A program made the position numbers and the translations under genes. Positions 10,510-20,867 of a stretch of 64,000 nt of DNA are shown one piece after another (the first letter of the stretch is position 1; the number at the start of each line of letters is the position of its first letter). The DNA comes from Ovis canadensis (taxonomy: Eukaryota > Chordata > Mammalia > Artiodactyla > Bovidae). Under the pieces are notes generated by a model. The model saw nothing but the letters and a program-made list of their open reading frames with translations. It did no database searches and was not told the DNA's origin. The stretch covers positions 49,454,501-49,518,500 of the forward strand of contig NC_091255.1 of assembly GCF_042477335.2 (NCBI RefSeq), read 5' to 3'.

Positions 10510-13500
10510 CTGAATTGAGATTTAAATATAAAATGTTAATTCAAACCCAAGACGCTACTATTTTAGAATACTCAGCTTTAAATTACTATTTTGTATGTAT
10601 TTCCTTCTTTTAGAAAGGAGTTGAACCCATTCTCTTTCTGAAATGATCTTAAGTCCATTTTCTAAATAAATGAGAAAAATCTTCTACTCTCCCCACTCCC
10701 CACAAAAGAAATATGTCATATTGAATTAAGTAAAATGCACATTTTCATCTTGTTTTTCTCTTTTAGGATCTTAGGATGTCTCAGGACAGTAATAAGAGCC
10801 TGGGCCAAGAAAATCACCCCATCAATGGGAATGTGAGAAATTTCCCATATGGAGGATTTCTTTATATGGTGTGCCCCGAATTCAGAATCCATAAGATGAT
10901 ATCTGTTTACTTAAGAGCCAACTTTCCTTTACTTTTCACCAGTGGCAGATAAGTGGTAAACTACTGAGTGAAAATTCAGTCTTATAGGAAATGTGTAAGA
11001 ATTTAGAATACTTACCTCTCTCATCCAGAGTGCTTAACTGATATTCTCTAGTTTTTTCGTTTTTTTAAGAAAAAGAAAAAAAAACCAGAAAAATGTGTTA
11101 TTATCATTTTGCAAATGAAATGCTCTCCTGCCTGTTCTGCTTAAAAATAAAGTCTGAGTGATGTGTGTTTTACTACTGTTTGTCTTTCCCCGCTCTTTGC
11201 AGTGCTTGCTCCTTCAAGCTGGAGTGTCTCACTTTTTTTTTTTTTTAGTTTTTTATTTTTTAAATTTTAAAATCTTTAATTCTTACATGCGTTCCCAAGC
11301 ATGAACCCCCCTCCCACCTCCCTCCCCATAACATCTCTCCGGGTCATCCCCATGCACCAACCCCAAGCATGCTGCATCCTGCGTCAGACATAGACTGGCG
11401 ATTCAATTCTTACATGATAGTATACATGTTTTACTTTTTAACTTGAAAAATCCATAGCTTCAGAAATGCCTGGTTTAACATACACTAGGGATCTTTAATT
11501 ACTAGAAGTTTCTGTAATTAAAATAACAAAATTATGAAGGCGGTTTACATCTTGTGTTCTTTTGTTGCCTTTCGTGGGGGTGGTATTTGAAGACAGTTGC
11601 TGCTACCGCACTGATGATTCTCAGACTGGTTCCCACAGACCTCTGTGGACTGTTTTTCAATTCATGATCTTGCAGTGAGAACTCTAAAAAGTTACAGTGC
11701 TTTCATTTGGAACTCTGCTCAATGTTATGTGGCAGCCTGGATGGGAGGGCAGTCTGGGGGAGAATGGTACATGTATATATATGGCTGAGTCCCTTGGCTG
11801 TTCCTTCACCTGAAGCAATGACATTGTTAATTAGCTATACTCCAATAAAAAATAAAAAGTTTAATAAAAAATTATAGTGCTTTCAATTATATATCAATCA
11901 TAAAAATTAACACAAGCATATCTGTATCGGATATGCTTAACCATCTTCTATCTCAGCCCTATAGCATGACCTCAAGCACAAAGGATTAGTATTTTTTGGG
12001 GGGGTGTGCATACTGGTTGGTAAATTTTTGTTTTGTTGGTGTTGTTGGTGGGGGTGTGTGTAGTTGTTTTTCAGCTAGGGATTACATTGGTGCTGGGGAA
12101 AGAGTTACAGAGTTTAAGGTATGGACATTAAAATAGAATAGCAGATAGACATCGACATCTATCCTTTGATTCTAAGAGCCTTACTTGACATCTTCTCCTT
12201 CCAGAAGACGGCGGTAGGTAGCAATTTCCTGCTCAAGCCGGATCTTTATGTCAAGGAGGATATTATATTCATGGATCTGGCATTCTGTGTCCATCCGAAC
12301 CTGCACCAGTTGGCCCTCGAGCAAGTTTAGCTGTGCCTGGATTGTGGCCAAGTGGCTACTATAACGAGCATTGGTCTCCTGTAGTGTATGCTCCAAAGCT
12401 TCTTTCTATGAGCACAAGAAAAAGCAGATGCTTCTTATTTGAGGATCCGATTTAAGAGGTGCCTCGATGGTAATTTCTCTTGAGAAGAATTCTTTTATCT
12501 AGTCATTGTGGGAATCATGCATATTTCTAGCTTTATCTCTCACTTTTTCCAACTAGACAGCCTCAGCTAATCAACAGGGATCACTGGCTCTTCAGGTTTT
12601 TGTTTGTTTATTTGAGTTTGCACTCTGTGGTATATGTATTTTTGTTCTCTGTATTTGCTTCTCCTCACTGTGATTTGTAGTGCCTTTCCATTAGGAGGAC
12701 TGGACTTGCTAAACCTGTTGATGGTAGGCTTGGTTATGTGAGTTTCTTTGGCTAATGAAATGCAAGTGAAACTGACCAATGCATTTTATGAGGAGACAGC
12801 TTTAAGAGCTATCACATAGTCTAGCTATTGCCCCTTTCCTTCTGGCACAACACTGGCATGTCCACTTACCTGGAGTGGAAAAGTCATGGAGCAGAGCTGA
12901 AGCCAGCCCATGATGGATGTAGTGCTGTTGCCACAGGGAAGAACAAAATCTGACTACGTGTTGGATCTGTTTCTTTTACTTTAACCTTTGCTTCCTGTTG
13001 CTATTGTTCACTGTCTTATCCATAATGGCCTGCCTCAGGGAACCATGCCTGTCTGCCCGAATGTTAAACCAAATTGCCTTTGCTTAAGGAAACATCCTTA
13101 TCCTGTCCACCTGTGGTAGTTTAGACACTAAGTAGTGTCCGACTCTTGCAACCCTATGGACTCTAGCCTGCCAGGCTCCTCTGTTCATGGGATTCTCCAG
13201 GCAAGAATACTGGAGTGGGTTGCCATTTCCTTCTCCAATGCATGCATGCATGCATGCTAAGTCCCTTCAGGGATCAAACCTGGGTCTCCTGCATTACAGG
13301 AAGATTCTTTACTGATTTCCCTGGTGGCTCAGATGGTAAAGAGTATGCCTGCAATGCGGGAGACCTGGGTTCAATCCCTGGGTCAGGAAGATCCCCTGGA
13401 GAAGGAAATGGCATGGAGAAGGACATGACTGAGCAACTTTACTTTCACTTCTTTACTGACTTAACTACAAGGGAAGCCCTGTCCACCCATATTCCTCACC

Positions 13501-16500
13501 TCCTCCCCATCTCTGTTCTATGAAAGAAACTGGCATCCAGACCCCCGATGAGATGGTTATTTTGAGACATTAGTCCACCATCTTCTCAGTCTGCCAGCTT
13601 TCCAAATAAAGTCTTTATTCCTTGTCTCAACACCTGGACTCTGATTTATTGACTTGTGTGGTGAGTAGAGTGAGCTTGGACTGAGTAACAGTTATTGTAA
13701 GCCATTGTGATTTGAAGGTTGTTACCACAGCATAATTCATCATGAGCTGACTGATATGCTTAGCCTGGAATGTCTTGTCCCCTCTTCTCCAATTAAAAAT
13801 TGTGCCTTACTCTTTCCAGTCTACTTTAAAGGCCACTTTTCCTGTGACATCCTCCAGCTCTACTTTGACCTCTGCATTCTTGCAGTGTCTTGTCCTTTAC
13901 TTTGACTTCTTTCGGTCTTTTCATTATCATCAGTTGTTTGATGTGTTTTCCTGACTGCTCTGCAAAGGGAGGGATTATTTCTTATAGGTACTTGCATTTC
14001 CAGAGTTCCTGATACAGGCGCTTAGTAAACACACACCCCGTGAGAGTTGAAAGTTAGATGTGCTTTACCATGCTGAGAAGAGACTGGAGCTCTATTTCCA
14101 GGACCTGGTGGGTGTGTCTCTGCTCTTTTATTTGATCCTTGTTTCCTTTTAACTCTTCAGTGCTCACTGTGACTTGCTTTTGCAGATCATTAATCTAAAG
14201 TTCCAAAATGAAAAGAAAAAGAATGAAAGAAAATAAGGAATAAAGGGAGGAAAGAATGGAGGGAGGGGTGGAGGGAGAGAGGAAGGAAGGAAATGAGTTA
14301 TCTGTTTTTGGAAGACAGCTTCCTCACATTGGCTTACCCATTAGAATTATGCTATTACCTGTATCTCAAACTGTTCTTTGGCTTTCTGAAGGTTCTCTTG
14401 GGCCATGGCATCATATTTCTGCCTCATTTCATTCATGATGGCACCGAGGTTCAGGCTTGGAGCAGCATCCACCTCTACGTTTACATTATTGCCCAGATGA
14501 GCACGTAGGCTCCTCACTTCCTACAGGGGTGAAAATTCCGATTGATTATAGTCTGAAGTACATTCTCAGATGAGGCTATGCAGAAAAGACATAGTAAATC
14601 TTAAGGCTTCTTTCCTTGGGGATGAGTAATAGAGAAAGAAAACAGCTTAGCTAAGGCTTATTATGGTTCAGAGACTGCTCCAGGTCATTTAAACCTGGCA
14701 GCAGCCAGACTGAAAAGATGTTAAGGCTCCTATTAATCTTGTTGTCATCTTTTTCACCACCACCACAATCACCACATCTTCCTCTTTTTCCTCCTCATCC
14801 TTATTATTATTAGAGCCATTCTATCATTTCCAACACTGCTTCTGAATATTTTCTCACCTCCTCATGTTCTTTTTGGAGGAGATGCAGGTCTTTAGTCAGC
14901 TCTTCAATTTGAATCTCCAAGTCTGCCTTCTTGAGAGTTAAGTCATCAAAGACCATTTTCAGGCCATGGATATCAGCCACCACTGTTTGGCAAATCCGCT
15001 GCTCAGCTTCATATCTGTGAATTAAGTAGTATGGAGAGATAATTGAGTTCTTCTTAAGCCATTATAGAAGAGATGATCTTAAAATGATAGTAAGATCAAT
15101 CTTTATGTGGTATAAGAAGAGGTCAGTTTCAGTACATCATTGTGTCTCGATACGTTTGGAAATGTTCTGGAGAACCTTGGACTCAGATCACTTGCTTCAT
15201 AGGGTAGTCTCTGTGATTTGGGGTGATTGGTAAAATAACACTCTGAAATTACTTTTAAAATTTCTTAAATTCTGGAATATATTGTTTTAAAACTTAAAAA
15301 TTGCTCTAATTACTGTGTTAGCAAAGGATTCACATTATTGATATTAAATAATGGTTAGTGGAAAGACTCACAGACTTAGAGAATGAATTTATGGTTGCCA
15401 GGGGTGAAGATGGAGGGAAGGAATAGTTAGGGAGTTTGGACTCGACATGTACATTGCTGTATTTAAAATGGATAACCAACAAGTCTTTTTCCTACTTGTT
15501 GGTTAGCACAGGGAATTCTGCTGAATGTTATCTGGTGGCCTGGATGGGACGGGAGTTTGGGGGAGAATGGTTATATGTATATGTATGGCTGAATCCCTTT
15601 GCTGTCTACCTGAAACCGTCATAACATTGTTAATTGGCTATACTCCAAGATGAAATAAAAAGTTAAAAAGTTAACTAAAAATTGGTTAGATTTACTTAAT
15701 GAATGAACATGACCAGTTTATTTTTATTACTTTGTAAAAAGATGCACCCGAAGTGAATTATCTTTAAAATTCATGCATTCTCTTCCATGACCTTATATAT
15801 TCCCATTTTTATTAAAATAGTAAACTTTAAGAAGTGATAATGCAATGAGACTCCCAAATGCTGACTGGGATTAATGAACTTTTACTGCTTTAATTTCCAG
15901 ATCTGCTTTCTCATTTCTTTCTTTTTGATCCCTTATAGCATTATAACGCTATGCTTTTAAACCACAAAAGACTCTTCAGTGCCAATGTCTTGTACAAATT
16001 CAGGATGAGGAAGCCCTAGTGTGGAAGCAGTTATGAGGAACATCTCTGATCGCATGTAATGTGATGTGACTGCAAGAAAGTGAACCCAACTTGAACTGCT
16101 TTAATCAACCTGGTTCTGTGGTTGGTCAGACCTTACTGTAAAACACTGTCAAACTGGAAGGATGAAGAGTCACCCCTGGAACTTCAGTCATTTACTTGAA
16201 GGAACATGGATGACTCAGAGAATCACTAAGCGCAGATAAATGACTCTCTAGATAACAAAAGGGTACAGGCAGAAAGGAAGTTGTAAACTGCCTTCCTATT
16301 ACTCCAAAGAACAGAATTAGTTTCAGTAGGTGAAAAGGTAGAACTGAAAAAGAATGTTCTAGCAATCAGAGCTGACCAAGGAGAACAGTAGTAATTACTA
16401 GAGGTGTTCATTTACACTCTGGGTGACCGTATCTTAGGACTACGGGAGGAGAAGTCCAGTTCTGATGCTAGATCAGAAAGCTTCTAACACCCTTTTAATG

Positions 16501-19500
16501 CCAAGGTTCTGATACTATTTAGTGGGAGCTCCTTTGCCAACAATGCTGTAGGGAGTCAAGTGTCATGAAGGACCACTGAAAGGCCCTCCTTTTCAGGAAG
16601 TGTCAGCATGGTATCAGAGAACCTACTTCAGCCTGAAGTCCTCGACAGCCAGTTTAGCATTATCGATTTGCAGGACACATCGAGCATTCTGCAGCTGAGC
16701 ATCTTTAATCTGGAAAATACACCAGAAAGAGTGACATTTTCATGGACAGAAGTCTAAAATTATTGAACTGATCCTCAGATACAGCCTCTCTTGAACTGAA
16801 GACAATGTTCATCTCAGGGATTGCCACATGAAAATAGAAAGGAGAAATATTGGGTTGGAGCTTTAATACAATAGATTCATAAAATGCAACTTGAGTCCTG
16901 AGGGTTTGGTCAGTTTCCGTATGACTCTACAAACGAAGAGCTTAATTCAACTTGAGCCATCAGAACTTACTGAGAGCCTTGTCTTTGATGTTCCTGCCTA
17001 GAACCTTCCTGTTAGCCCCTTTCATTTGGTGAGCTCCTCTCTCCTCTCAGCCTCAACATCATTGCTTCAAGGAAGCCTTCACTGGTTTCCTCAAAACAGA
17101 GCTGGATGAACTGCCTGTGCTGTCACAGCCCTACATAGCCCTCCCTTTATCCTTCCGCATGGGACAATGTTGCCTTTGTCCATATTTGTTTCCCCCAAAT
17201 CACATTAGGGCTTCCCTGGTGGCTCAGATGGTAAAGAATCTGCCTGCAATGTGAGAGACCTGGGTTTGATCCCTGGGTTGGGAAGATCCCCTGGAGGAGG
17301 GCATGGCAACTGACTTCAGTGTTCTTGGCTGGAGAATCACCATGGACAGAAGAGCCTGGCGGGCTATGGTCCATGAGGTCTCAAAGAGTTGGACATTTGT
17401 GTACAGCACACAAATCACATTATGTTCACCATCATCTTCCCCAGTGCCAGCTGTTGCTGCTGCTGCTGCTGCTAAGCTGCTTCAGTCGTGTCCGACTCTG
17501 TCTGACCCCATAGACAGCAGCCCACCAGTCTTCCCCGTCCCTGGGATTCTCCAGGCAAGAATACTGGAGTGGGTTGCCTTTTTCTTCTCCAATGCATGAA
17601 AGTGAAAAGTGAAAGTGAAGTCGCTCAGTCGTATCCAACTCTTAGCGACCCCATGGACTGCAGCCTACCAGGCTCCTCCACCCATGGGATTTTCCAGGCA
17701 AGAGTACTGGAGTGGGGTGCCATTGTTTTCTCTGAGTGCCAGCACTTAGTGTCTATTAAACACTGGCTGAATGAATGCACATTTGCTATGTGGTGTTAAC
17801 TTGTGTAGGCACTGGGGCTATTGCGATGGCAAAGTCCCTGATCTTAAGAAGTGGTTACCTAATGGATGAATCCTCTAAGATGCATATAGATCAGAAGTCT
17901 GCTTGTAAAAGATGCTACGAAGGCATGTCTCTTTCAGTAGATCTAGTCCTGGAGAGAGCAGTCTTCTTTCATATACTGGGCCCGCTCAGGTAACATTTGG
18001 CTGTGCCTATGTGTTTAGGATGGCCTGAAATAGCTTCATAAACATGAATCATGCAATGGCTAGGGGAGAATGGTTGGCTGATTTTGAATATTTTAGTAAG
18101 AGCCTGAGAAAAATGAGCTGTTGGCAGAGGGGCAATTTAAACACCTTTGCTTTCACATGCCCACAGTTCCAGAAATCCCAAAGTAACTTCCTGTAGAATC
18201 AAAATTAAACTGCACTGATGTTTAATATAATGCAAGAAAAGAGAGACTTGCTGGCAAGTAAGTGGTCTTTGCTCTAAAGAAAGAGGAATGTTAAAATGGA
18301 AATGAAAATGAAAGGAACAATTTTCTTGATTAGATAAGAATTTTAAACCAGAGTAAGTGTTCTGTGTCACATTTGACATCTTCAGTTAGGAGCAAAGTCT
18401 TCTTTAATTCCACGTTATTGATAAAATGGAGCACTCCACCTTTCTGGTATGACATGGGAGCAGGTATGATTGCACTAAATTTGAATTGGGGCAATAAAAC
18501 ATTTTATGACTGTTGAAGTGGTTTCTGAACTGCTTGGTGAATGAATGATGATCAGATTATTAAATATTTTAAGAGTATTTTAAAACTCGGATATCATTAA
18601 GACCTATGCCCCATCCCCATTACCACCTTGAATCATTTCATCATTGAAATTTGTGATCCAGTATTCTGACACTTGTGGAGATTCCCTGGTGGCTCAGACA
18701 GTAAAGATTCTGCCTGTAATGCAGGATACTCAGGTTCAATCCCTGGGTTGGGGAGATCCCCTGGGGGAAGGCATATTCATTTGGAGGGCAACCCACTCCA
18801 GTACTCTTGCCTTGAGAATCCTATGGGCAGAGGAGCCTTGCAGGCTACAGTCTCTGGGGTTGCAAAGACTGGGACACAACTGTGCGACTAAGCGTGCACA
18901 CACACACACACACACACGCACACACACAAAGTCATCCTATTATGTAGTCAGGTTCTCTAGCAATAAGGGTAGATGGCATATAAAATATAGCATATAAAAA
19001 TATGCCATTTTTATAGATGTGGCATTTAAGCCTAATTTGCTTTACAGTGCCCATTTGGGCCACCCAACATATACGCCCTTCTTGACGTATGAAACAGCTA
19101 GACAGTAGAGAAGAAAGCAGAAGTATCCTGCCTCACCTGATCTCGCAGCTCTTTGATTTGTTCCAAATATGCACTGTGGTCCCGACTGGTGCTAGGTGTG
19201 TTGGTTTCATACCAATGCTTGATCTGCAGTTCAAGGTGGGAGTTGGACTGCTCCAGTGACCGCACTCTTTCTAGGTAGCTTGCTAGGCGGTCATTTAGGT
19301 TCTGCATTGTCATCTTTTCATCGCCAGCAAACAGGTTTCCTCCAGCAGGGTCGCTCCCATAGTTTAGCATGTGTCTAGACGTCGAGATGCGGGTGCCGTG
19401 GCCTCCAGCCCCTCCATACACGCTGGGTGCGACCCCCCTCCTATATATGGAGCTGCTCATGCTGAGCGCAGGGCCCTGGGAGGAGGAACTCAGGCTTCGA

Positions 19501-19526
19501 TGGAATCTTCTCTGATTGAAATCCAT
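10412..19526 (-). CDS. KRT20: Keratin 20 (type I keratin), complete spliced gene
   Basis: Encodes keratin 20, the acidic keratin of intestinal, gastric foveolar, urothelial and Merkel cells, which forms filaments chiefly with K8. Eight coding exons: 19137-19526, 16627-16709, 14858-15014, 14359-14520, 14069-14194, 12185-12405, 11016-11047, 10412-10509. Lengths 390/83/157/162/126/221/32/98 sum to 1269 bp, i.e. 422 residues plus stop (human K20: 424). All junctions are GT/AG. The head is short (about 65 residues) and keeps the RSLSSS segment with Ser13, a known K20 phosphosite. The rod starts at [17 protein letters not shown] and ends at the helix-termination motif [15 protein letters not shown]. 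The VEVD caspase motif of simple-epithelial type I keratins is present in exon 4. The tail ends [17 protein letters not shown]...EVEENI. Oddities: exon 7 is 6 bp shorter than expected and its acceptor is displaced. Assignment rests on recalled human K20. Confidence 0.97.
11016..11047 (-). CDS. KRT20: KRT20 exon 7 (tail), short
   Basis: 32 bp between CTAG and GTAAGT. Encodes (K)[10 protein letters not shown](D), where human K20 reads (K)TTEYQLSTLEER(D). The acceptor AG lies where the human Thr-Thr codons would be, and about 15 nt of purines separate it from the pyrimidine tract. Frame is maintained into exon 8. Confidence 0.85.
11225..11420 (-). mobile_element. Ruminant L1 3' end in KRT20 intron 6
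   Basis: Reverse complement reads 'atgttatggggagggaggtg' then 'aagaattaaagattttaaaa' and a poly(A) tail. The same 3' end occurs at 23545 and 62489. Confidence 0.75.
11705..11875 (+). mobile_element. L1 LINE 3' end in KRT20 intron 6
   Basis: Shows 'ggcagcctggatgggagg', 'atggctgagtccctt' and 'gctatactccaataaaa', the 3' UTR of an artiodactyl L1. Antisense to KRT20. Confidence 0.75.
12185..12405 (-). CDS. KRT20: KRT20 exon 6 (coil 2 end)
   Basis: 221 bp, the type I size. Encodes [20 protein letters not shown] ... [17 protein letters not shown] and a split Lys codon (AA|), donor GTAAGG. Contains the helix-termination motif. Confidence 0.96.
13112..13477 (-). mobile_element. Antisense Bov-tA-type SINE inside LTR, with TSD
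   Basis: Flanked by the 10-bp duplication CCTGTCCACC (13102-13111 and 13478-13487). Itself interrupted by a sense SINE at 13316-13448. Contains an ATGC tandem run at about 13239-13258. Confidence 0.85.
13316..13448 (+). mobile_element. Bov-tA head fragment inside the antisense SINE, with TSD
   Basis: Sense tRNA-like region plus short body and a GACTGAGCAACTTT tail. Flanked by TTCTTTACTGA at 13305-13315 and 13449-13459. Confidence 0.85.
13800..14040 (+). mobile_element. L2 LINE remnant in KRT20 intron 5
   Basis: Degraded L2 3' end: 'gcaaagggagggattatttc' and 'gatacaggcgcttagtaaac' fit the conserved terminal part. Confidence 0.5.
14069..14194 (-). CDS. KRT20: KRT20 exon 5 (coil 2)
   Basis: 126 bp. 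Encodes [20 protein letters not shown] and ends [11 protein letters not shown] at a GTAAAG donor. It is more diverged from recalled human K20 than the flanking exons, but frame and length are intact. Confidence 0.94.
14207..14294. repeat. Homopurine tract / long pyrimidine tract of KRT20 intron 4
   Basis: About 88 bp almost purely A/G on the plus strand (GGAA/GGGAG-like low complexity). In the transcript it is a pyrimidine tract ending 12 nt before exon 5. Confidence 0.85.
14359..14520 (-). CDS. KRT20: KRT20 exon 4 (coil 1B end, linker L12)
   Basis: 162 bp, donor GTAATA. Encodes [20 protein letters not shown] and continues with [20 protein letters not shown]. The VEVD tetrapeptide corresponds to the caspase site known in K18/K20-type linkers. 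Confidence 0.96.
14858..15014 (-). CDS. KRT20: KRT20 exon 3 (coil 1B)
   Basis: 157 bp, donor GTGAGA. Encodes [20 protein letters not shown] and ends LLQKEHEE, phase 0. Confidence 0.96.
15340..15690 (+). mobile_element. L1 LINE 3' end in KRT20 intron 2
   Basis: Longer copy of the L1 3' UTR seen at 11705: 'gaatgttatctggtggcctg', 'tatggctgaatcccttt', 'ggctatactccaagatg'. Antisense to KRT20. Confidence 0.78.
16627..16709 (-). CDS. KRT20: KRT20 exon 2
   Basis: 83 bp, acceptor AG at 16710-16711, donor GTAGGT. Encodes [20 protein letters not shown] then AVEDFRL and a split Lys codon. Confidence 0.96.
17208..17410 (+). mobile_element. Bov-tA SINE in KRT20 intron 1, with perfect TSD
   Basis: Full head and body. 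Flanked by CAAATCACATTA at 17196-17207 and 17411-17422. Confidence 0.93.
17452..17734 (-). mobile_element. Bov-A2/BTALU SINE in KRT20 intron 1, with TSD
   Basis: Two BovB-derived monomers joined by the AAAGTGAAAAGTGAAAG linker, with a terminal (GCT)n run as tail complement. Flanked by AGTGCCAGC at 17443-17451 and 17735-17743. Confidence 0.92.
18679..18892 (+). mobile_element. Bov-tA SINE in KRT20 intron 1
   Basis: Head and body recognisable with a small internal insertion near 18770-18790. Ends in GCGACTAAGCGTG and runs into a CA microsatellite. Confidence 0.88.
18896..18928 (+). repeat. (CA)n microsatellite
   Basis: CA repeat interrupted once by CG, at the tail of the Bov-tA. Confidence 0.9.
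19137..19526 (-). CDS. KRT20: KRT20 exon 1 (head, coil 1A)
   Basis: 130 codons from ATG at 19524-19526 to QIKELRDQ at a GTGAGG donor, phase 0. Start [11 protein letters not shown] matches K20 (human MDFSRRSFHRS). Includes helix-initiation motif. Confidence 0.96.
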
Positions 19527-19608
19527 TGGGGGTTCTAGGAGGAAGGAGCTGTTGTAGCTTCAGGATGGATGGAGCAGAGTCCGTCTCTTGGTCGCTGATG
19601 AGCTGACC

Positions 19609-19615
19609 TTTTATA
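19609..19615 (-). promoter_or_regulatory. KRT20: KRT20 TATA box
   Basis: TATAAAA on the complement, 83-89 bp upstream of the ATG. Predicts a start near 19580 and a 5' UTR of about 55 nt. Same TATAAAAGG context as KRT12. Confidence 0.8.
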
Positions 19616-19654
19616 GAACTCACAGGAGAAACGCCTCCTCTGCTGACATGTCAC

Positions 19655-19661
19655 TTTACGA
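19655..19661 (+). promoter_or_regulatory. CDX/posterior-HOX-like site upstream of KRT20
   Basis: TTTACGA on the plus strand (TCGTAAA on the other), about 40 bp upstream of the TATA box. This is one of the core forms bound by CDX and posterior HOX proteins. CDX1 is known to control KRT20 in gut; use of this site is inference. Confidence 0.4.
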
Positions 19662-19984
19662 TTGACACCACAATCCACCTTGCCTTGCCTCTTTTCTTTC
19701 CCCTTTGTACAGCAGTCTATTTAATACCATTCCAGAAATTACCACTAGAGGCCTTTCTCAGAGGCTTTTTTCAGGAGTGATTTCTTTTTTCAACAGAGGA
19801 AACAAAGGGAAACTGGGAAGTATTGTTTTAGCCTTTGCACCTGCCTTGGCACATTTTCTTTCATCCTAATGTACACATAAAGCATATTTGCAGTCTCCAT
19901 GAATAATTTATCTGAAAATAAAGATGTGTGTACATAATAGTAAGTCACACTAATGATAAAAAAACAATGTTTAAAAATGAAAAA

Positions 19985-20665
19985 AAATTTCAGTTATACA
20001 GTATAGCATTATCAACTACAGTCACCATGTTTTAAATTAGGTCTTCAGAACTTACTCATCTTACAACTGAAAGTTTGCATCTGTTTACCAGCCTCTTCCA
20101 TTGACCTCATCCCTCCACCCTGCAGCCCCTGGCAACTACTTTCCTACTCTCTTTTCTATGAGTTTGACTTTTTTTCTTTAAGGTTCCACATGTAAGTGAT
20201 ACCATGCAACGTTTGTCTTTCTTGGATATTTCACTTAGCACAATGCCCTCAAGTTCTATCCATGATGTTTCATGTTCTTATATTCTTCATTACCCATTCA
20301 TCCATTAATGGACACTTGGGTTTTTCCACATCTTGGCTATTGTGAATAATGCTTCAGTGAACATGAGAGGGCAGATATCCCAGAGACAGTGATTTCATTT
20401 CTTTTGAATATATACCCAGAAGCGAAATTGCTGGATCAGAGAGTAGTTCTATTTTTAATTTTTTTGAGGAACCTCCATATTGTTTTACACAGATGCTGTA
20501 CCAATTTACATCCCCATAATAGTACACCAGTGTTCTCTTTTCTGCACATCCTCACCAGCACTTGTTATCCTGTCTTTTTGATGATAACTATTCTAATAAG
20601 TGTGAGATCATATCTCATTGTGGTTTTGATTTGCATGAGAACAATGGTATTGATAATTCACTCTT
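19985..20665 (-). mobile_element. Old L1 LINE 3' end
   Basis: Antisense L1M-like sequence: 'tccacatgtaagtgatacca', 'ctattgtgaataatgcttca', 'cccagaagcgaaattgctgg'. Contains the L1 3' UTR and the end of ORF2. Just upstream of the KRT20 promoter region. Confidence 0.75.
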
Positions 20666-20867
20666 CAGAATCTCTGTTCTATGTTTTTTTGGGGGCTAAG
20701 TTTATCCTGTTAAAGGGTCATATATTAGAAGACAATTAAAATACTTCATACAACCACAAAATCTCAAATATTTAAAGCAGGAATAAGACACTTATTCTTT
20801 TTTTTTTAAGACACTTATTCTTTTGGAGATATGATTTAGGGAAATGAATTAAATGAATGTAGGTGGA

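Larger units (their letters stand above)
12996..13690 (+). mobile_element. Solo ERV LTR in KRT20 intron 5, split by SINEs
   Basis: LTR related to those at 29294 and 44690. Shared features: 'agatggttattttgagac', AATAAAGTC poly(A) signal at 13605, 'ttccttgtctcaacacctgg', and a TG...CA boundary ending AGTAACA. SINEs occupy 13112-13477. No internal viral genes are nearby, so probably a solo LTR. Confidence 0.75.

Noticed and set aside
17453-17475. CTG/GCT triplet run (also near 24480, 42490, 62652)
   Set aside because: These are the normal tails of BTALU SINEs, not independent expansions.
20389-20739. 116-codon plus-strand frame
   Set aside because: Antisense reading of an L1 fragment.
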